Positions 60,240 through 64,000 of a stretch of DNA of 64,000 nt are shown here, in pieces. Source of the stretch: Pseudomonas sp. GD04091 (GTDB lineage: Bacteria > Pseudomonadota > Gammaproteobacteria > Pseudomonadales > Pseudomonadaceae); NCBI RefSeq assembly GCF_029836165.1, contig NZ_JAOEBG010000014.1:1-64000 (forward strand), read 5' to 3'. The notes beneath the pieces were generated by a model. The model did not search any database and was not told the origin of the DNA. It worked only from the letters and a program-made list of their open reading frames with translations. Position 1 is the first letter of the stretch, and each line of letters begins with the position of its first letter. A program made the translations under genes and the position numbers.

Positions 60240-60413
60240 ATGAGCATCAGAACCCGGTATTGCGCCATCGTCCTCGCCCTCGTCGCGGTGGCAGGGCTCT
60301 ACGGCTCCGCCTGCTGGCGGGTCGAGCTGCTACGCAGCCAACCCAATGCCGCCGCCAGTTGCGTCCACGAGCACTGCGTCCCCCACACTGCCACGTTGAG
60401 CGCCGTCAGGTAA
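60240..60413 (+). CDS. Small exported or membrane-anchored protein, 57 residues
   Basis: Starts MSIRTRYCAIVLALVAVAGL with one N-terminal hydrophobic segment (about 7-25). A short Cys-containing tail follows (SACWRVELLRSQPNAAASCV, HEHC). CAGGAGGT 6-9 nt upstream is an excellent ribosome site, which supports a real gene. Three cysteines and two histidines after the span could be an extracytoplasmic redox or metal site. No family is recognised. Confidence 0.6.
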   Translation: MSIRTRYCAIVLALVAVAGLYGSACWRVELLRSQPNAAASCVHEHCVPHTATLSAVR

Positions 60414-60419
60414 CGGGGA

Positions 60420-61289
60420 TCATTCCTCGACGCTCATGTACTCCTTGGCCCAACGGATGTAATCCTCCGGCTGGGTGTAGGTGTGCGATAGCTCGGTGGC
60501 GCTGAGGCTGTGCGACTTGTGCTGCTGGCCACGCTGTTGGCGCAGACAGTCATAGGTGGCCTTGATGGCGGCGAAATAGGCCGCATGGCCGTCGACCACG
60601 ATACGCACGCCCAGGCGTGCCAGGCGCTCGTCGTCGCGCAGGTTCGGGTTGCCGTAGGTGACCAGCATCAGCGGCACGCTGAGGTGCTCGGCAATCTGTT
60701 CCAACTGCTCGAAGTCCTTCACACCCACCATGCAGATGCCATCGGCACCGGCCTTCTGGTAGCTCTGGGTGCGCACGATGATTTCTTCGGTGGTCAGCAC
60801 GCCGGCGTTGGTACGGGCGATGATCGCCAGCGCCGAATCCACACGCGCTTCCAGCGCCGCACGAATCTTGCCCACGCCCTCATCGACCGGAATCAGGTCG
60901 GTGGACTTGCGGCCGAACTGGGCCGGCAACAGTGTGTCCTCGATGGTCAGGGCGGCCACGCCGGCACGCTCCAGTTCGATCACCGTGCGCATCACGTTGA
61001 GGGCGTTGCCATAGCCGTGGTCGGCGTCGGCCAGCACCGGCAGTTGCGCGACCCGGCCAATGCGCGTGGCCTGCTCAACGAACTCACTGAGGGTGATGAG
61101 GGCGAAGTCCGGCGCGGCCAGGACCTGCAGCGAGGCGACCGAGCCGCCGAGAATGCCGACTTCGAAGCCCAGGTCCGCGGCGATGCGCGCGGACATCGGG
61201 TCGAAGACCGAGGCGGTGTGATAGCACGAACCTGAAGCAAGCAGTTCGCGGAAGGCAAAACGCAGATCGTGGTGGGAAGCCTTGGGCAT
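60420..61289 (-). CDS. Oxaloacetate decarboxylase, isocitrate lyase/PEP mutase family
   Basis: A 289-residue single-domain enzyme of the isocitrate lyase/PEP mutase superfamily. It starts MPKASHHDLRFAFRELLASG, with GFEVGILGGSVASLQVLAAP and the metal-binding LADADHGYGNALNVMRTV (Asp88, Asp90). LTIEDTLLPAQFGRKS (Glu117, Asp118) follows. It matches the P. aeruginosa PA4872-type oxaloacetate decarboxylase by recall. It converts oxaloacetate to pyruvate and carbon dioxide in the cytosol. The ATG at 61289 gives the family length. It is convergent with the 57-residue gene. Confidence 0.88.
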   Translation of the reverse strand: MPKASHHDLRFAFRELLASGSCYHTASVFDPMSARIAADLGFEVGILGGSVASLQVLAAPDFALITLSEFVEQATRIGRVAQLPVLADADHGYGNALNVMRTVIELERAGVAALTIEDTLLPAQFGRKSTDLIPVDEGVGKIRAALEARVDSALAIIARTNAGVLTTEEIIVRTQSYQKAGADGICMVGVKDFEQLEQIAEHLSVPLMLVTYGNPNLRDDERLARLGVRIVVDGHAAYFAAIKATYDCLRQQRGQQHKSHSLSATELSHTYTQPEDYIRWAKEYMSVEE

Positions 61290-61692
61290 GATCACTCCGC
61301 TTGTAATGAGAAAATTGTGAACGGCTGACAACCGACCCCTGTACCGGGTCTACCTGACTGTTCCAACCGTCGCCATCTGGGCGGTCATGCTCGACATGCA
61401 GGCAGAGGAATAGAAGGTGTGGACATACAGTGACGCGAAACCCTGCGGCAAACGGCCGCACCACGCTGGTGCAGGCCCCGGATTTCAGCCTCTGCGGCCC
61501 GGCCACGATATCACGCGGCCAAGCAGCACTGGATGAATGCGCCAATGCCGATCTTGCATAGGGGATGCAGGTAGTACATAGGTAGCTATGTAACTCAGGT
61601 TACAATTCCCACCCTGAAATGAGCCCATCGCGGGGCGAACTGGCTCCGACGATGCCTCGCGATTGCGCCAACACCGACAACAAGGTACACCC
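61290..61692. other. 403-nt intergenic region before the MFS pump gene
   Basis: Nothing gene-like is convincing; a 153-residue minus-strand frame overlapping the region (61084-61545) is antisense noise. A candidate operator palindrome lies at 61575-61592. The rest shows weak REP-like pieces near 61614-61640. Confidence 0.55.
61575..61592. promoter_or_regulatory. Palindrome upstream of the MFS pump gene
   Basis: TACATAG-GTAG-CTATGTA is a perfect inverted repeat about 100 nt before the pump start. TetR-family repressors bind such sites, but it does not look like the recalled TtgR operator. Its regulator is unknown. Confidence 0.55.
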
Positions 61693-63144
61693 GTGACCGC
61701 CGCCCTGCCCCCTACCGCCCTGCGTAGCGTCCTGACCGCCCTGATGCTGGCGATCTTCCTTGGCGCCCTCGATCAGACCATCGTCGCCGTGTCCATGCCG
61801 GCGATCTCCGCTCAGTTCAACGATGTCGGCCTGCTGGCCTGGGTCATCTCCGGCTACATGGTGGCCATGACCATCGCCGTGCCGATCTACGGCAAGCTGG
61901 GCGACCTCTATGGACGGCGGCGGATGATCCTCACCGGCACCGCGTTGTTCACCCTGGCCTCGATCGCCTGCGGGCTGGCCCAGGACATGCCGCAGCTGGT
62001 GCTGGCGCGCGTCATCCAGGGCATCGGCGCCGGCGGCATGGTGTCGGTGAGCCAGGCGATCATCGGTGACTTCGTGCCGCCGCGCGAACGCGGCCGCTAC
62101 CAGGGCTACTTCAGCAGCATGTACGCCCTGGCCAGCGTGGCCGGGCCGGTGCTTGGCGGCTGGCTGACCGAGTACCTGTCCTGGCGCTGGGTGTTCTGGA
62201 TCAACCTGCCGCTGGGGCTGGCGGCCTTGTGGGTGATCCACCGTGCGCTGGATGGATTGCCGGTACAACGCCGCGAAGCGCAGGTGGACTATCTCGGCGC
62301 GCTGCTGATGATCATCGGCCTGGGCGGTCTGCTGCTGGGCATCACCCTGGTCGGCCAGGGCCATGCCTGGCTTTCGACGCCAGTGCTGGCGCTGCTTGGC
62401 TGCGCGGTGCTCGGCGTGCTGGTGTTCGTCATTCATGAACGGCGCTGTCGTGAACCATTGTTGCCGCTGGGGCTATTCGGCAATCGGGTCGCGGTGCTGT
62501 GCTGGTGCGTGATCTTCTTCGCCAGTTTCCAGTCGATCTCGCTGACCATGCTCATGCCTTTGCGTTTCCAGGGCATCACCGGAGCCGGGGCGGACAGCGC
62601 CGCGCTGCACCTGCTGCCGTTGGCCATGGGCCTGCCCATCGGCGCCTTCACGGGCGGGCGCATCACCAGCTTGACCGGCCGTTACAAGCCACAGATCCTC
62701 ACGGGCGCACTGCTGATGCCCGTGGCCATCGCCGCCATGGCCCTGACGCCGCCGCAATCGGGGCTGCTCAGCGCGCTGTTCATGCTGCTGACCGGGATCG
62801 CCTGTGGCCTGCAGTTCCCCACCTCTCTGGTCGGTACACAGAGCGCGGTGGAGATGAAGGATATCGGCGTGGCCACCAGCACCACCAACCTGTTCCGTTC
62901 GCTCGGCGGGGCCATGGGCGTCGCTTGCATGTCCAGCCTGCTGCTGGCGCTGCTGCATCAGGGAGGCTTAGAGATGATGGGCAACCCGTTGCTGGGCAGC
63001 CTCAAGATGGGCGAGGCGGACCCACTGACCCAGGCACGCCTGCTGGAGACCTTCCGCCATCTGTTGCTGGCCAGTGCCGCGGCCTCTCTGATCGGGCTGT
63101 TGGCCGCGCTGGCGTTGCCGGACCGGCAATTGCGCGGGCGTTGA
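61693..63144 (+). CDS. MFS drug-type efflux transporter (EmrB/QacA, DHA2)
   Basis: A 483-residue transporter with 14 predicted spans. It begins GTG-TAALPPTALRSVL, with LGALDQTIVAVSMPAISAQF (the DHA2 LDxTIVNVALP motif variant), WVISGYMVAMTIAVPIYGKL and GDLYGRRRMILTGT (motif A). LARVIQGIGAGGMVSVSQAI and LFRSLGGAMGVACMSSLLLA (motif C region) follow. AAGG 7 nt before the GTG at 61693 supports that start over a longer frame. It faces ttgR tail to tail and may also be a multidrug pump. Substrate unknown. Confidence 0.88.
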   Translation: MTAALPPTALRSVLTALMLAIFLGALDQTIVAVSMPAISAQFNDVGLLAWVISGYMVAMTIAVPIYGKLGDLYGRRRMILTGTALFTLASIACGLAQDMPQLVLARVIQGIGAGGMVSVSQAIIGDFVPPRERGRYQGYFSSMYALASVAGPVLGGWLTEYLSWRWVFWINLPLGLAALWVIHRALDGLPVQRREAQVDYLGALLMIIGLGGLLLGITLVGQGHAWLSTPVLALLGCAVLGVLVFVIHERRCREPLLPLGLFGNRVAVLCWCVIFFASFQSISLTMLMPLRFQGITGAGADSAALHLLPLAMGLPIGAFTGGRITSLTGRYKPQILTGALLMPVAIAAMALTPPQSGLLSALFMLLTGIACGLQFPTSLVGTQSAVEMKDIGVATSTTNLFRSLGGAMGVACMSSLLLALLHQGGLEMMGNPLLGSLKMGEADPLTQARLLETFRHLLLASAAASLIGLLAALALPDRQLRGR

Positions 63145-63243
63145 AAGCCCCGCGCCCTGCAGGGAGCAAATCCGGTCATGACAAAGTATTAATCCCCCCT
63201 TAATGTATGGGGGAAACACTTCATCACAATCATTCACAAAGTG

Positions 63244-63876
63244 TCATTTGCGCAGGCCCGGGCTCAAGCGCAGCATGTCCAGCCCGGTGTCGACCCATTT
63301 TTCAACGTCACCCAGCAGGTCGAAGCTGTCCGGTAGCAGCAACCAGCGCCCAATCAGGCCATCCACATAGGCAAATGTCGCAATGGCCGCCCGTTCGGGG
63401 TCGAGATCGGCCGGTAGCTGGCCACGTCGCACGGCGTTGGCCAGGGTCAGGGCAATACTCTGGTGGCAGTCCAGCACCGCCCCCTGGCGCTGCTGGCGAA
63501 TCTCACACATGTCGTCGGTGAACTCGCACTTGTGATGCAGGATTTCATTGATACGCCGGGTACGGGCATCGAGCACCAGCTCGCTGAACACTTGCAGAAG
63601 CAACTTGCGCATGCAGCCGAGCGGATCCAGCTCATCTTCGCTTTCACTGGCCCGGGCCAGGTGGTCATGCGTCTCGTGCAGGCTGTCGAGCAGCGCCTGT
63701 ACCAGATCGGCCTTGTTGCTGAAGTGCCAGTAGATCGCGCCGCGGGTCACCCCCGCGAGCTCGGCGATGTCGGCCAGGGTGGTTCGCGCAACCCCGCGCT
63801 TGTAGAAGGCCTTTTCCGCCGCCTCGATGATCTGGGCGCGGGTTTCCTGGGCTTCTTCTTTGGTTCGACGGACCAT
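63244..63876 (-). CDS. ttgR: TetR-family repressor TtgR
   Basis: TtgR represses the TtgABC multidrug efflux operon and releases DNA on binding flavonoids, chloramphenicol and solvents. The 210-residue protein starts MVRRTKEEAQETRAQIIEAA. It has the TetR HTH (TTLADIAELAGVTRGAIYWH) and the C-terminal block DARTRRINEILHHKCEFTDD, nearly identical in my recollection to P. putida TtgR. The ttgA start and the shared operator are expected to the right of the window, since the 124 nt present here do not show the known operator. It is convergent with the MFS gene. Confidence 0.92.
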   Translation of the reverse strand: MVRRTKEEAQETRAQIIEAAEKAFYKRGVARTTLADIAELAGVTRGAIYWHFSNKADLVQALLDSLHETHDHLARASESEDELDPLGCMRKLLLQVFSELVLDARTRRINEILHHKCEFTDDMCEIRQQRQGAVLDCHQSIALTLANAVRRGQLPADLDPERAAIATFAYVDGLIGRWLLLPDSFDLLGDVEKWVDTGLDMLRLSPGLRK

Positions 63877-64000
63877 GGCAGTACAACCTCGTCAGGCCCC
63901 GCACGCTCGCTTGGCGGGCGGGAATCAGGCCGGGGCAAGCTCTTTTCAAGGCCGCTCCCGGGTGTATTTGGGCGATCCGTGGCGAAAGATCCACGACTCA
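63877..64000. other. Start of the ttgR/ttgA intergenic region (truncated)
   Basis: No gene or clear operator visible. It includes a GCAAGCTCTTTTCAAGGCCG segment and some GC-rich dyads. The TtgR operator recalled as AT-rich is not present, so it must lie beyond the window edge. Confidence 0.5.

Overview
The window is chromosomal DNA of a Pseudomonas, almost certainly of the P. putida group. The evidence is high GC, the algU-mucA-mucB-mucD cluster without mucC, a PhaG transacylase, a TtgR-type repressor, many TonB/ECF-sigma iron genes and many REP-type palindromes. From memory, the gene order (pdxJ, recO, era, rnc, lepB, lepA, mucD, mucB, mucA, algU, nadB, sdhE, ygfZ, tct genes, ung, rsuA-like, phaG, tRNA-Gly, bglX, dctB/dctD, kgtP-like, aruI-like, ttgR) follows one block of the P. 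putida KT2440 chromosome. It is mostly ordinary core genome with accessory cassettes set into it.

Layout. (1) 1-10000, minus strand: a housekeeping and envelope-stress block, algU-mucA-mucB-mucD, then lepA-lepB-rnc-era-recO-pdxJ. AlgU-type promoters lie in the algU/nadB gap. (2) 10400-14640: nadB, the divergent ygfX/sdhE pair, ygfZ and an HDOD protein. (3) 14667-22379: a tricarboxylate uptake island. The TctD/TctE two-component system is read leftward and the OprD-type porin, TctC, TctB, TctA and an AbrB-family membrane protein rightward, with a clear candidate TctD operator between them. (4) 22415-27308: ung, an enoyl-CoA hydratase-like enzyme, a Tyr-rich lipoprotein, a CWC protein, an RsuA-type pseudouridine synthase and phaG. 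(5) 27425-41562: tRNA-Gly(CCC), a SulP transporter and two iron-uptake cassettes. The first is a FecI/FecR pair, an STN-type TonB receptor and an exported enterobactin-esterase-like hydrolase. The second is FecI/FecR plus a HasR-like heme receptor. Candidate Fur boxes precede them. A glycerophosphodiesterase and a SIR2-like DUF4917 gene sit between the cassettes.

(6) 41596-42411: a two-gene unit that looks like a divergent HicA/HicB-type toxin-antitoxin module, with its own promoter and a palindrome over the -35 box. (7) 42517-47009: a methyltransferase, a TPM-domain protein and the periplasmic beta-glucosidase BglX. (8) 47128-51868: DctB/DctD and a dicarboxylate/2-oxoglutarate MFS permease with a near-perfect sigma-54 promoter and upstream dyads. 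(9) 52172-52498: a small exported protein made of six EDGFDRT-containing repeats behind an AT-rich leader region. (10) 52617-63876: small metabolic units with divergent regulators (AraC/ABM monooxygenase, LysR/AruI-like decarboxylase, LysR/MBL-reductase), an oxaloacetate decarboxylase, a drug-type MFS pump and ttgR.

The least explained items are the EDGFDRT repeat protein, the HicAB-like pair, the solitary SIR2-like gene and the 38-nt perfect palindrome beside the AraC gene. All functions are read from sequence and recalled family knowledge; no database search was possible.
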